Origin: Anaerolineaceae bacterium
GTDB taxonomy: Bacteria; Chloroflexota; Anaerolineae; Anaerolineales; Villigracilaceae
Length of the DNA: 46,388 nt
Assembly (NCBI GenBank): GCA_003598975.1
Contig: QZIJ01000142.1
Coordinates: 1-46,388 of the forward strand
Reading direction: 5' to 3'
Each line of letters begins with the position of its first letter. Position 1 is the first letter of the stretch. Below are positions 31,068 through 39,697 of the stretch, piece by piece. The translations under genes and the position numbers were made by a program. The notes under the pieces were generated by a model that was given only the letters and a program-made list of their open reading frames with translations, made no database searches and was not told the DNA's origin.

Positions 31068-33989
31068 ATGCAAAACAAGGATCAAACCAATCAGAATGTA
31101 AAAATCGAAACCGAGGCCTGGCACGCACTATCGGCTGAAGAGGTACTCAAGAACCTGGAAGTCCACGAGAATGGCCTGACCACGGAACAAGTCGCCCAGC
31201 GTGTGGTCCAGTATGGGCAGAATCAACTACAGGAAGCGCCGCGGCCTGGTTTCCTGCAAATGTTGTGGGAACAACTGAATAACTTTGTGGTGATCCTGCT
31301 GATTGTCGCTTCGATCGTCTCGGCCTTCCTCGGCGATTACGTGGAAGCCGCAGCCATCATGGCCATCGTGGTTTTGAACGCGGTGCTGGGCATCGTGCAG
31401 GAGCAACGCGCCGAGGAGGCGCTGGCCGCCCTTAAACGATTAGCCGCGCCCGACGCGCAAGTGTTACGCGACGGACATCGCCAGTCGGTCCCCGCGCGCG
31501 ACCTGGTGCCTGGGGACATCGTCTTTCTCGAAGCGGGGAACTACATCCCTGCGGACGTGCGCTTGCTGGAGGCGGTCAACCTGCGGGTTGAGGAGGCCTC
31601 GCTGACGGGTGAGTCCCTGCCTGTGCAGAAGAACGCGGCCTCAGTCCTGGAAAGACACGTCCCGCTTGGGGACCGCAAGAACACAGCCTTCATGGGCACG
31701 CTGGTTTCCTATGGGCGCGGTCGCGGGGTGGTCGTCAGCACGGGGATGCGCACCCAGTTGGGTTTGATCGCCACCATGCTCCAGACCGTCGAGACGGAGG
31801 AGACGCCGCTCCAGCGCCGCCTCGACCAGTTGGGCAAGACCCTGAGCATCGCTTCCCTGATTTTGGTCGCCATCGTCTTCATCGTCGCGCTGATCAATTA
31901 CACCGACATCGGCGGGTTGTTCAGCGGGCCTCTGGAATATTTCAAGGAATATGCCAACGAGGTGACCGAGGTTTTCATCATCGCCATCAGCCTGGCAATC
32001 GCCGCCGTCCCCGAGGGACTGCCAGCAGTCGTGACCATCAGCCTGGCCCTCGGGATGCGTGAGATGATCCGTCGCCACGCGCTGATCCGCAAATTGTCCT
32101 CGGTCGAGACGCTTGGTTCGGCCACCGTCATCTGCTCCGATAAAACGGGGACGTTGACCCAAAATGAGATGACCGTCACGCGCATGTGGGCCGACGGGCA
32201 ATACATTGATATCACGGGCACGGGCTACGTCCCGCACGGCGATTTCCTGGTGGATAAGCAGCCTGCCGACATCACCCGCTATCCCGCCGCGCTGACCGCT
32301 CTCTGGCTGGGTGTACTCAACAACGACGCCGAGATCGAGATCACCGGTGAATCCGACAGCCAGCAGACCTATCGCATCGTCGGCGACCCGACCGAGGGCG
32401 CATTGTTGGTTGCGGCGGCCAAGGCGGGGGCATTGCCCGTCAATGTGAAACAGGCCTACCCGCGCGAGAACGAAGTCCCGTTCGACTCGGAACGCAAGCG
32501 CATGATCACCATCCACGAGGTGAGCGAACCAAATCCCGAGGACATCTCTCCGTTTTATACAGACGAAGTCCGCAACTGGGGCGTGGTCGCTGTCAAGGGC
32601 GCACCCGATCTCGTGCTGGACCTGTGTACGCGTTACCAAAAAATGGACGACCAGTCCGCGCCGCTGACGGACGAACAGCGCCAGCGCATCCTGGACGCCA
32701 ACGACATATTGACGAAGGACGCCCTGCGCGTGCTGGGTGTGGCTTACCGCGTCGAGAAAAATGTGCATGATCTCAAGGGTGAAGTTCAGGCGGATGAACT
32801 CGAACACGATCTGGTCTTTGTCGGCCTGCTCGGTATGATCGATCCCGCCCGTGCCGAGGTCAAACCCGCACTTGCCATTGCCAGCGAAGCGGGCATCCGC
32901 ACGGTGATGATCACGGGCGACTATCCCAACACCGCCCGCGCCATCGCCAAGGCCATCGGACTCCTGCGCCCGGGCCACAAGGTCTCCACGGGCGCGGAGT
33001 TGGACAAGATGGACAACGCCACGCTCCAGCGCGAGATTCAGCACACGGATGTGTTCGCCCGCGTCTCGCCCGAACATAAAATGCGCATCGTGGACGCGTT
33101 GCAGGCCAACGACGAAGTGGTGGCAATGACGGGCGATGGTGTGAACGACGCGCCCGCCATCAAACGCGCCGACATCGGCGTGGCGATGGGCATCACTGGC
33201 ACCGACGTGGCGAAGGAAACCGCCGACATGGTGCTGACCGACGACAACTATGCCAGCATCGTCGCCGCGGTGGAGCAGGGACGCATCATCTACTCGAACA
33301 TCCGCAAGTTCGTGTTCTTCCTGCTTTCCTCCAACGTGGCCGAGATCATGATCATCTTCCTTGCCACGCTGGCAGGCCTGCCCGCCCCGCTGACCGCCAT
33401 TCAATTGCTGTGGTTGAATCTTGTCACCGACGGCGCACCTGCGCTGGCGCTCGCCATGGAAAAGGGCGATCCCGACATCATGGACCAGAAGCCGCGCTCC
33501 AAGCGCGAGCCGATCATCAACCGCAGTATGGGACTGGGAATCGTGGTGCAGACCATCACCCAGACCAGCGCCGTGCTGACCGCCTTCGCGCTCGGTCTGT
33601 ACTGGCACATTGACCAGGCATTGCCCGCAGGAGTCAATCCCATCGTGGGCTTGATCCAGCACGATTGGCGCGGCGTTGACGTGCAAACCGCCGAGACGAT
33701 GGCCTTCCTGACCCTCTCGCTGTGCGAACTGTTCCGCGCTTACACCGTCCGCTCGGAGCGCGCTTCGCTGTTTACGATCGGCGTCTTCTCCAACAAATAC
33801 ATGCAATACGCGGTTGGACTTTCCATTACCCTGCTCCTGCTGGTCACTTCCGTCCCGTTCCTCCAGCCGATCTTCAACACCCACTTCCTCGCCCTGAACG
33901 AATGGCTGATCGTCGTCGGCCTGGCCCTCGTCCCTGCCGCGTCGGAGGAGGTCACCAAGTTCTACCTGCGACGGAACGAGAAGAAGTAA
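31068..33989 (+). CDS. Cation-transporting P-type ATPase, P2 (Ca2+-like) type
   Basis: The 973-residue protein has the full P2-type layout: N-terminal cation ATPase domain (WHALSAEEVLKNLEVHENGL), helices M1-M2, actuator domain with LTGESLPV, helix M4 with AAVPEGLPAVVTISLALG, phosphorylation site SDKTGTLTQNEMTV, hinge MTGDGVNDAPAIKRADIGVAMG, and C-terminal helices M5-M10. It pumps Ca2+ or a similar cation out of the cytoplasm. It starts 39 bases after the radical SAM gene with GAAGAGG upstream, and ends at a strong terminator. There is no obvious link with sulfite reduction. Confidence 0.92.
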   Translation: MQNKDQTNQNVKIETEAWHALSAEEVLKNLEVHENGLTTEQVAQRVVQYGQNQLQEAPRPGFLQMLWEQLNNFVVILLIVASIVSAFLGDYVEAAAIMAIVVLNAVLGIVQEQRAEEALAALKRLAAPDAQVLRDGHRQSVPARDLVPGDIVFLEAGNYIPADVRLLEAVNLRVEEASLTGESLPVQKNAASVLERHVPLGDRKNTAFMGTLVSYGRGRGVVVSTGMRTQLGLIATMLQTVETEETPLQRRLDQLGKTLSIASLILVAIVFIVALINYTDIGGLFSGPLEYFKEYANEVTEVFIIAISLAIAAVPEGLPAVVTISLALGMREMIRRHALIRKLSSVETLGSATVICSDKTGTLTQNEMTVTRMWADGQYIDITGTGYVPHGDFLVDKQPADITRYPAALTALWLGVLNNDAEIEITGESDSQQTYRIVGDPTEGALLVAAAKAGALPVNVKQAYPRENEVPFDSERKRMITIHEVSEPNPEDISPFYTDEVRNWGVVAVKGAPDLVLDLCTRYQKMDDQSAPLTDEQRQRILDANDILTKDALRVLGVAYRVEKNVHDLKGEVQADELEHDLVFVGLLGMIDPARAEVKPALAIASEAGIRTVMITGDYPNTARAIAKAIGLLRPGHKVSTGAELDKMDNATLQREIQHTDVFARVSPEHKMRIVDALQANDEVVAMTGDGVNDAPAIKRADIGVAMGITGTDVAKETADMVLTDDNYASIVAAVEQGRIIYSNIRKFVFFLLSSNVAEIMIIFLATLAGLPAPLTAIQLLWLNLVTDGAPALALAMEKGDPDIMDQKPRSKREPIINRSMGLGIVVQTITQTSAVLTAFALGLYWHIDQALPAGVNPIVGLIQHDWRGVDVQTAETMAFLTLSLCELFRAYTVRSERASLFTIGVFSNKYMQYAVGLSITLLLLVTSVPFLQPIFNTHFLALNEWLIVVGLALVPAASEEVTKFYLRRNEKK

Positions 33990-34020
33990 TTGGTTGTCAA
34001 CAGAATTTTAAGAGGATACA

Positions 34021-34053
34021 AAAAGACAGTCACTTCCAAAGTGACTGTCTTTT
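34021..34053. terminator. Bidirectional terminator
   Basis: Arms AAAAGACAGTCACTT and AAGTGACTGTCTTTT pair perfectly around CCA and run into T8 on the plus strand. Read on the minus strand the stem also ends in T5. It separates the converging ATPase gene and the Hmc-like operon. Confidence 0.9.
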
Positions 34054-34071
34054 TTTTGATTTTTTATCGTC

Positions 34072-35871
34072 TCAGGGCAAATTCGTCTGTAACTGATCGC
34101 TCTCGTAATACGTGTGGCACGTGCTGCACAATGCCAGTTCGGGCTTGTCCAATTCCACGGCTTTCTGTTCATGGCAGTTCAGACAGCGTCTGTGCAAGGC
34201 GTCTTTGTAGGAGGACGCGAACGGATTGAACACGGATTCCCCTTCCTGCGCGGTCATCGTCTCATGGCAATCCTGACAGATCGCCGCGGACTGGCGGACG
34301 TGTTCCGTCTCGTGGCATTCAACGCAACTGACATTTCCGCCCAAAGACTTTTGGTGGACAGTGTGATTGAAGATGGAAATGGGCTGGTAATAGTCCGTGT
34401 GGCATTGCGAGCAGGACGTGGCCTCGTCATCGGGATAGTTCAAGTGATGACAGGTCGCACAGGCGGATTCCTTCGAGCCGAGTTGCTCGGTCAGCCTTTC
34501 CTGATGTTCTACATGCGGAAAGTCCACGATGTAGCCCGTTTGATTCCCATCGATGCGAAGCGTCTCCCAGCCGATGGCGGGTTGCACCGCATTGGCGGAT
34601 GTGTCGCTGATGGGCAGATTCAGCATGGCAGGCAGGATCAACGCGATGGCGAAGGTTGCCAGTCCGCTGCGGCGCGCGAAAATGATGCGCCCAGGGGTAT
34701 CCTGGCTGAACATCCACAGCGGACGGAGTTTTGCGGTGGCTTGCGGGTTGGGAATCTCATCTCCCAACAGGGCCAGGTTCTCGGCGAAGAACAGATAGAT
34801 GAGGAGCGCGGCCGCGGGGATGCCGAAGGCGATCAGCGTCTCTGCCAGGGAGGGGGAGTAGTCCAGCCCCGTGGATTGGCGCATGGCGAACATGCTCAAC
34901 GACATGCGCTGGCTGAGGATGCCTGCGATGATCAGGATGGCGCTGGTCAACAAACCTTCGCGGCTTTCGCGGACCTTTTTGATTGCCAGCAACCCGATGG
35001 GCAGGATTCCGCAAACGAGGATCTCTGTCAGGAACAGGATGCTTTGCCATGAACCGTCCAGCGCGCCTGGCAAAACGCCGCGCAGGAACAGGTCGCTCAG
35101 GCGCAGAAGCAGGTACAGTCCCAGTGGCAGAGGCACCCACGCGCCCAGCCGTTCCAGTAGGTCGAAGTGCATCCCGCGCTTGAACCAGCGCTCCACGAGA
35201 AAACCTTCCACAACCAGGGCCATCATCCCAGCCGCAATGGCACTGGTGAAGAACAGGTAGGGAAGCCACGGGCTGTACCACAGTGGGTGGACGCGGTGCG
35301 GCATGATGAGGAACAACGCCCCCAGCGAGGATTGATGCAGGGTGGAAAGCACAATGCCCAGAATCACCAGCGGCAGGATAGCCTTGTGAAGTCCGTGCAG
35401 AATGACCTGGAAGAATTTGTGTTTGAAAAGAGGATGTTCAAGGATGACGGGCGAAAATTCCAGCACCAATACCGAGAAATACAGCATCACGCACCAGGCG
35501 ATCTCGAACATTACAGAATGGTGCTGCCAACTGATAATGGGCATGTAAATATGCCAGGGCAGGCCCAGGTCGAAAATCAGCGAGACGATGAAGGAGCCAT
35601 AACCAAGCAAGGCCATCAGGATGGCGCGCCGCAGAATGGGGCGGAAACGCTCGAGATGGAAGATGTAAACGACCGCCGCCAGCGTGAACCCGCCCCCGGC
35701 CAACGCGACGAATCCCAACTTGAAGGCGATCCACATCCCCCAGGGGGTCGCGTCGTTCAGCCCGGACCCGGCTCCGAGTCCGACCACGAAGCGGATGACC
35801 GCCGCCACGACCGCGGCAAACACGATCGCCCAAAGCCCGTCTTTGATCCAGGTACGAAGCATGTTGTTCAC
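34072..35871 (-). CDS. NrfD/HybB membrane subunit fused to hexaheme cytochrome c
   Basis: This 599-residue fusion protein begins with a NrfD/HybB-type membrane domain of about ten helices (1-385; DATPWGMWIAFKLGF, PWHIYMPIISWQHHSVMFE), followed by another helix near 410-430 and a periplasmic domain with six CXXCH sites (CATCH 471, CSQCH 487, CVECH 516, CQDCH 532, CLNCH 563, CSTCH 582). In Hmc complexes the membrane HmcC and the multiheme HmcA are separate proteins. Here they are one chain. The start is GTG, with GAGGAGA 6 bases upstream and right after the previous stop. It would join periplasmic electrons to quinone and to the FeS subunits. Confidence 0.85.
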   Translation of the reverse strand: MNNMLRTWIKDGLWAIVFAAVVAAVIRFVVGLGAGSGLNDATPWGMWIAFKLGFVALAGGGFTLAAVVYIFHLERFRPILRRAILMALLGYGSFIVSLIFDLGLPWHIYMPIISWQHHSVMFEIAWCVMLYFSVLVLEFSPVILEHPLFKHKFFQVILHGLHKAILPLVILGIVLSTLHQSSLGALFLIMPHRVHPLWYSPWLPYLFFTSAIAAGMMALVVEGFLVERWFKRGMHFDLLERLGAWVPLPLGLYLLLRLSDLFLRGVLPGALDGSWQSILFLTEILVCGILPIGLLAIKKVRESREGLLTSAILIIAGILSQRMSLSMFAMRQSTGLDYSPSLAETLIAFGIPAAALLIYLFFAENLALLGDEIPNPQATAKLRPLWMFSQDTPGRIIFARRSGLATFAIALILPAMLNLPISDTSANAVQPAIGWETLRIDGNQTGYIVDFPHVEHQERLTEQLGSKESACATCHHLNYPDDEATSCSQCHTDYYQPISIFNHTVHQKSLGGNVSCVECHETEHVRQSAAICQDCHETMTAQEGESVFNPFASSYKDALHRRCLNCHEQKAVELDKPELALCSTCHTYYESDQLQTNLP

Positions 35872-36648
35872 TTATTTCTCCTCGGGCGTTTGGTTTGTCT
35901 GCTGTTGCGCCAGTTTTGCCTGCATGCGGCGTCCGATGATCCAGAACAGGCCTGTCGCCAGTGTGGCGGTGCCGAGGGAGACAACGGGGAATTTTTCCAG
36001 CCAGTTCCAGGTCAGTTCGGGATACGGCTCGTCGCCCGTTGCCCCGTTGAATCCCAAAAAGTCCAACGAAACATCGGAGATATACAGCAGGGCGGTGCCT
36101 CCCGCTTCGAATTCACCGAACACGGTGGGGAGATATTTCTGCGGGAATTTGGCAATCCGTTCGTGGGCGATGGCGAGCAGGTCACTGCGCTCGCCAAAGG
36201 TAAGCACCTGTTCGGGACAGGTCTCCACGCAAGCGGGCAGTTTGCCTTCGGACAGGCGCTCGTTGCACAGGAAACATTTCCCGACGACGGGCATGGCCGA
36301 GTCCCACTCGTAGCGCGGGATGCCAAAGGGACAGGCCATCATGCAATAGCGGCATCCCATGCATTTGTCCTGATCGTATAGCACGATCCCCTCGGGTGAG
36401 CGGTACATAGCCTCCACTGGACAAGCGGAGACGCACGCCGCGCTCAGGCAGTGGCGGCAGGATTTTCGCACGAAACTCCCCTCGGGGCTCTCGGTGATCG
36501 CCAGCCAGCGATGAACGGAGAGACCGTCGGATTCCTGTTGCGGGATGTGCTTTGGGTCACCCAACTGGTTGGCGTTTACGCAGGCGTCCACGCACTTGTT
36601 ACAGCCGGTGCAACGCGTGACATCCACCAGAATGGCGGCTTGTTTCAT
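35872..36648 (-). CDS. Membrane-anchored four-cluster ferredoxin (HmcB/HybA-like)
   Basis: The 258-residue protein has four cysteine groups: CTGCNKCVDACVNAN, CRHCLSAACVSACPVEAM, CMGCRYCMMACPFG and CFLC with CVETCP. One C-terminal membrane helix follows (about 222-242, VVSLGTATLATGLFWIIG). No signal peptide is visible. It would pass electrons between the NrfD-cytochrome fusion and the other subunits. It overlaps the preceding NarI-like gene by four bases (ATGA) and abuts the next gene. The C-terminal anchor is a feature of HybA-like proteins. Confidence 0.88.
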   Translation of the reverse strand: MKQAAILVDVTRCTGCNKCVDACVNANQLGDPKHIPQQESDGLSVHRWLAITESPEGSFVRKSCRHCLSAACVSACPVEAMYRSPEGIVLYDQDKCMGCRYCMMACPFGIPRYEWDSAMPVVGKCFLCNERLSEGKLPACVETCPEQVLTFGERSDLLAIAHERIAKFPQKYLPTVFGEFEAGGTALLYISDVSLDFLGFNGATGDEPYPELTWNWLEKFPVVSLGTATLATGLFWIIGRRMQAKLAQQQTNQTPEEK

Positions 36649-37349
36649 ATCTTCCTCCCTTCGAGACCATGCAGGGTCTCGATCACGTCCCTGCCGCCGC
36701 GCGGACTAAGGTGCCAGCTCACCTCGCTCCCCAGTCGGATGAGCGGATAGAGGACGCAGTGTGCCACTTTTGAGAACGGGCTGACCAGCAGGAGTCCCAT
36801 CCCGTTCAGGGTGTGGAACAGCATCAGCCCGTCGTAGGGGATCGGATTCCAGGCGCGTCCCGCCACGTATCCCGAGACGAAAATGTTCAAGAGCAGGATC
36901 AACAACAGGTAATCAGATAAACGGCTCAGGTGTCGCGAGTCGGCGCGGTAGAGTCGTGTAAACAGCAGGATGGCTGCGCCGACAATGCTTGCCAGTGTCA
37001 ACACATCCAAAATCGGCTTGGAGATCGCCCACCAGGAGAAACCGATGTCGTCCCGCAGGATGTCCAGGTGGTTGCGCAGGAACAGGGCGGTAAGCAGGAA
37101 GGCAATGTGAAATCCGTAGGAGGCGTAACTGTAGAAGCCGCGCAAACGGTGTAACTTGTGGAAGGGAAATATCCAGGAGAGGGTCTGCCGCACAACCTGG
37201 CCGTAAGGCAGGCGCTGGTCTCCCGCGCGGCGGATGGCCGCGGCAATGTCCCAGACGGTGAGAACGACCAGGCGCAATAAACCGACTACGAATACGACCA
37301 GTATGAAGTAGAAGGCAGGACCTTTGGCAAGGAGCAACCAGGTTGGCAT
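36645..37349 (-). CDS. NarI/DsrM/HmcE-like cytochrome b membrane subunit
   Basis: The 234-residue protein has five to six membrane helices and histidines suited to b-heme binding (GFYSYASYGFHIAFLLTALFL; GLMLFHTLNGMGLLLVSPFSKVAHCVLYP). It is the cytochrome b partner of the CCG-domain iron-sulfur protein encoded just upstream, as DsrM is for DsrK. It starts 37 bases after that gene. Together the four genes make an Hmc/Tmc-like complex that links periplasm, quinone and cytoplasmic thiol-disulfide chemistry. Confidence 0.85.
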   Translation of the reverse strand: MPTWLLLAKGPAFYFILVVFVVGLLRLVVLTVWDIAAAIRRAGDQRLPYGQVVRQTLSWIFPFHKLHRLRGFYSYASYGFHIAFLLTALFLRNHLDILRDDIGFSWWAISKPILDVLTLASIVGAAILLFTRLYRADSRHLSRLSDYLLLILLLNIFVSGYVAGRAWNPIPYDGLMLFHTLNGMGLLLVSPFSKVAHCVLYPLIRLGSEVSWHLSPRGGRDVIETLHGLEGRKI

Positions 37350-37386
37350 AATTGGACGGGCCTCCTAAGGGGAATGATTCGGACTG

Positions 37387-38757
37387 CTAGAATTCCATCG
37401 CGCGTAAAACCAGGTCATGCACGCCGACCACTTGCATTGGCAGTTTATAAAAATCGACCAGTTCCCGCAATTGTTTTTTGCAGTTGGCGCAGGGCGTGGC
37501 GACGATCTGCGCACCGCAGGCGCGCAACTGTTCGGCCTTGGATTTGCCTGAAATTTTCATGCGGAATTCATAGGTCTCATCCAGCGAGACCAGGCCGCTT
37601 CCGCCTCCACAGCAGTAATTTGCCTTTCCGTGTGGCGTCAGTTCCACAAAGTCCTTGACGAAACTTTTCAGGATTTGGCGGGGCGGATCCAACAACCAGC
37701 CCGAGCGGGCGATGTTGCAAGGATCGTGGTACGTGACGCGTTCGGTGATCGTGTTGGGATTCAATTTCAGTTTGCCCTCTTTGATCGCCTTGTTGGTCAG
37801 GTCCAGGACGCTGACCACGGGCAGGGACTTGTCCCCGGCAAAGGCAGGGATGAACTGGCGGGCGGTGCGGGCGGCGTGTCCGCACTCGCCGACCAGGACT
37901 TTTCTGGCGTTCAAGCGGTGGGCTTCCCCAACCAGTTTTTCGATAATGCGTTCCAGCACCCAGTCGTTATAGAACAGTCCGTAGTTGATGCCATCGAAGT
38001 ATTGCGAGCCGATGGTCCAGGTTGTCCCCGTGGCGTGCAAGACGGCGGCGTTACCCATCAGGGTGTCAGCCTCCATCAGGTAATCACTGACCGCAGGATA
38101 GAAGATGTATTCCGCATCCTGTTGATCGACGGGAAACTTGACCTCTATCCCTTTTGTGTCGCGCAGTTCGTCCTGGAGAAATTCAAGGTTGTCCAGTAGG
38201 GCGGGCAGGGGAATAGCGGATGTGTTTCCGCTGGCGCCTTCCAGTTGCTCACGCACCGAAACGACCAGCCCCTTGGGCGCGATGCCCGCCTCACTGAGGA
38301 TGTACCGCCCCAGATGGGTGATCAGGCCGTGGTCGAGACCCATCGGACATTCCAGCGTACAACGGCGGCAGGCCAGACAGCGATAGAAGCATTCGGCCAT
38401 GTCGTCGATCTTATCCTCGCTGAGCGATTCGCCCTCCAGTATTCTGGTCAGGAACTGCCCGCCAGGGGTGAAGTATTGACGGTACACATCCAGCAGTAGA
38501 TGGGTGCGGTGGCAGGGGATGTCGCGCGGCTCGCCCGAGGCCTGATACACCTGGCAACTCGCTGAGCAGCGTCCGCATTTGGCACTGGTGATGGAGAACA
38601 GTTCAACGATGAAACGATAGTTGCTATTTTGCAGGATGGCAGCAAAGGCTTTCAGAAATTTTTCCGCCCGGTCGCCGGTCTCGCCAATCGGCTCCACGTG
38701 ATAAAAGTATGGACTTTCTGATTTCGAGGAATTTTTGGGGTCTGAAGAGACTGCCAT
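37387..38757 (-). CDS. DsrK/HmcF-like iron-sulfur (CCG-domain) protein
   Basis: The 456-residue cytoplasmic protein has two [4Fe-4S] motifs (CGRCSASCQVY; CLACRRCTLECPMG) and CCG elements (VGECGHAARTA, YHDPCNIARSG, YCCGGGSGLV, CANCKKQLREL), like DsrK and heterodisulfide reductase HdrD. It probably reduces a disulfide or trisulfide such as DsrC. I chose the ATG at 38757, which has AGGTGA upstream. An extension to 38838 would begin next to the predicted transcription start. It is the first gene of the four-gene minus-strand operon. Confidence 0.9.
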   Translation of the reverse strand: MAVSSDPKNSSKSESPYFYHVEPIGETGDRAEKFLKAFAAILQNSNYRFIVELFSITSAKCGRCSASCQVYQASGEPRDIPCHRTHLLLDVYRQYFTPGGQFLTRILEGESLSEDKIDDMAECFYRCLACRRCTLECPMGLDHGLITHLGRYILSEAGIAPKGLVVSVREQLEGASGNTSAIPLPALLDNLEFLQDELRDTKGIEVKFPVDQQDAEYIFYPAVSDYLMEADTLMGNAAVLHATGTTWTIGSQYFDGINYGLFYNDWVLERIIEKLVGEAHRLNARKVLVGECGHAARTARQFIPAFAGDKSLPVVSVLDLTNKAIKEGKLKLNPNTITERVTYHDPCNIARSGWLLDPPRQILKSFVKDFVELTPHGKANYCCGGGSGLVSLDETYEFRMKISGKSKAEQLRACGAQIVATPCANCKKQLRELVDFYKLPMQVVGVHDLVLRAMEF

Positions 38758-38846
38758 GTTGTTCACCTGTGTTGGAGTCCGGAATCGTATTACGCCACGG
38801 CAATACAAAACAAATTGGCTGTCTCCTGGAACAGTCAATCGTCCTC

Positions 38847-38852
38847 ATTATA
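38847..38852 (-). promoter_or_regulatory. -10 box of the Hmc-like operon promoter
   Basis: On the minus strand a perfect TATAAT (38852 to 38847) stands 22 bases after the double operator, exactly the spacing seen at the dsr promoter. No -35 box is present. The predicted start is near 38840, giving an 83-base leader. Confidence 0.65.
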
Positions 38853-38874
38853 GGGATTTTGGAAAGGGGGAAGC

Positions 38875-38911
38875 CTAAGACTTGTTTTAAACGGTCTAAG
38901 AAAAGTCTTAG
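38875..38911 (-). promoter_or_regulatory. Double operator of the Hmc-like promoter
   Basis: Read on the minus strand, O1 CTAAGACTTTTCTTAG (38911 to 38896) is identical to O1 of the dsr promoter, and the rest, to AAGTCTTAG at 38883-38875, differs only at a few spacer bases. The centres fall near -42 and -63 from the predicted start. On the plus strand the same sites lie at about -30 and -52 of the SRPBCC gene, where a bound protein would tend to block RNA polymerase. Confidence 0.75.
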
Positions 38912-38921
38912 GCGATTGCAG

Positions 38922-38927
38922 TACAAT
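38922..38927 (+). promoter_or_regulatory. -10 box of a probable leaderless promoter
   Basis: TACAAT lies 6 bases before the ATG at 38934. There is no ribosome site. The double operator overlaps the -35 region of this promoter. Confidence 0.45.
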
Positions 38928-38933
38928 AACATT

Positions 38934-39695
38934 ATGCAAAGAGTTGACGATCTGGTGGATGTCGAAGCCCCGTGCGAGGATGTGTTTGGTATCGTGGTCG
39001 ATATCGAACGCCGCATGCAACTCAGTCCACTATGGGGATTGAGCATTTTGCTTGGAGTGGCTGCCAACTATCCGAAGCCGGGCAGCAGTTACCGGGTCCG
39101 CGTGACCGACGCGCCTTTCGGTATCGCGGGCGGGACCTCCCAATCCGTGCAGAGCGCCTTCGCGGGACTCGTGCAGGTCATCTCCTGGAAGATCGGGCAA
39201 TCCGCCACCCGCGCGGACTGGGAGCCGGATTCTGTTGCCGAGCGCAGGTCCGCCCCGGATGCCATCCAGGCGCAAACGACCGTGGTTGAAAAGGAACAGG
39301 AATATATCGTCGCGGAATATGAACCGCCACGCAAGTTCATCTATTACCTGAATGCGGATTGCAGGACGATCGTCACCTGGAGATTCCAAAGCATCCCGCG
39401 CGGTACCCGCATCAATTATGAGGAAGTGTTCTGTGATGAAAACGCCGGTGGGGAGGATTTCCTCCCCACCGTGCGTGGTGTGATCCGCGAATGGCTGGTC
39501 AATATCAAACGTTATGGCGAATTGCGCGGCAGCCGCGGCCGCCTGTTTCTGAAATGGTTCCTGGACCGCTTCTTTCTGAAACTGCGTCCCGATCAGCGCC
39601 GCACCGTGCTGCTGATCCTGTTTATGCAGGCGGTCGCGCTAGTCACGTTCGTGGTGGCGGCCATCGGCTTGGGGATCGCGGGTCTGCTCTTCTGA
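38934..39695 (+). CDS. SRPBCC-family protein with C-terminal membrane helix
   Basis: The 253-residue protein has a START/polyketide-cyclase-like fold: VDVEAPCEDVFGIVVDIERR at the start, YRVRVTDAPFGIAGG in a central strand, and PPRKFIYYLNADCRTIVTWRF late in the domain. A hydrophobic C-terminus follows (about 226-253, MQAVALVTFVVAAIGLGIAGL). Such domains bind hydrophobic ligands. Its target is unknown. It diverges from the Hmc-like operon, shares its operator region and converges on the SUMF1 gene with only 2 bases between stops. A 26-base palindrome lies within the gene (39446-39471). Confidence 0.75.
   Translation: MQRVDDLVDVEAPCEDVFGIVVDIERRMQLSPLWGLSILLGVAANYPKPGSSYRVRVTDAPFGIAGGTSQSVQSAFAGLVQVISWKIGQSATRADWEPDSVAERRSAPDAIQAQTTVVEKEQEYIVAEYEPPRKFIYYLNADCRTIVTWRFQSIPRGTRINYEEVFCDENAGGEDFLPTVRGVIREWLVNIKRYGELRGSRGRLFLKWFLDRFFLKLRPDQRRTVLLILFMQAVALVTFVVAAIGLGIAGLLF
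39446..39471. repeat. Perfect palindrome inside the SRPBCC gene
   Basis: CGGTGGGGAGGA and its exact complement flank TT, a 12-base-pair stem. It encodes part of a loop (around AGGEDFLPTV). A stem of this length inside a gene is unlikely by chance, so a small palindromic insertion is suspected. Confidence 0.5.
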
Positions 39696-39697
39696 CC

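Noticed and set aside
31641-33884. 747-residue frame antisense to the P-type ATPase
   Set aside because: Low-complexity His/Gly/Asp-rich translation, opposite to a protein with all P-type ATPase motifs.
34021-34053. Relationship between this terminator and the dsr leader hairpin, which share TGACTGTC
   Set aside because: Eight shared bases within two unrelated stems is compatible with chance. Loops and flanks differ.
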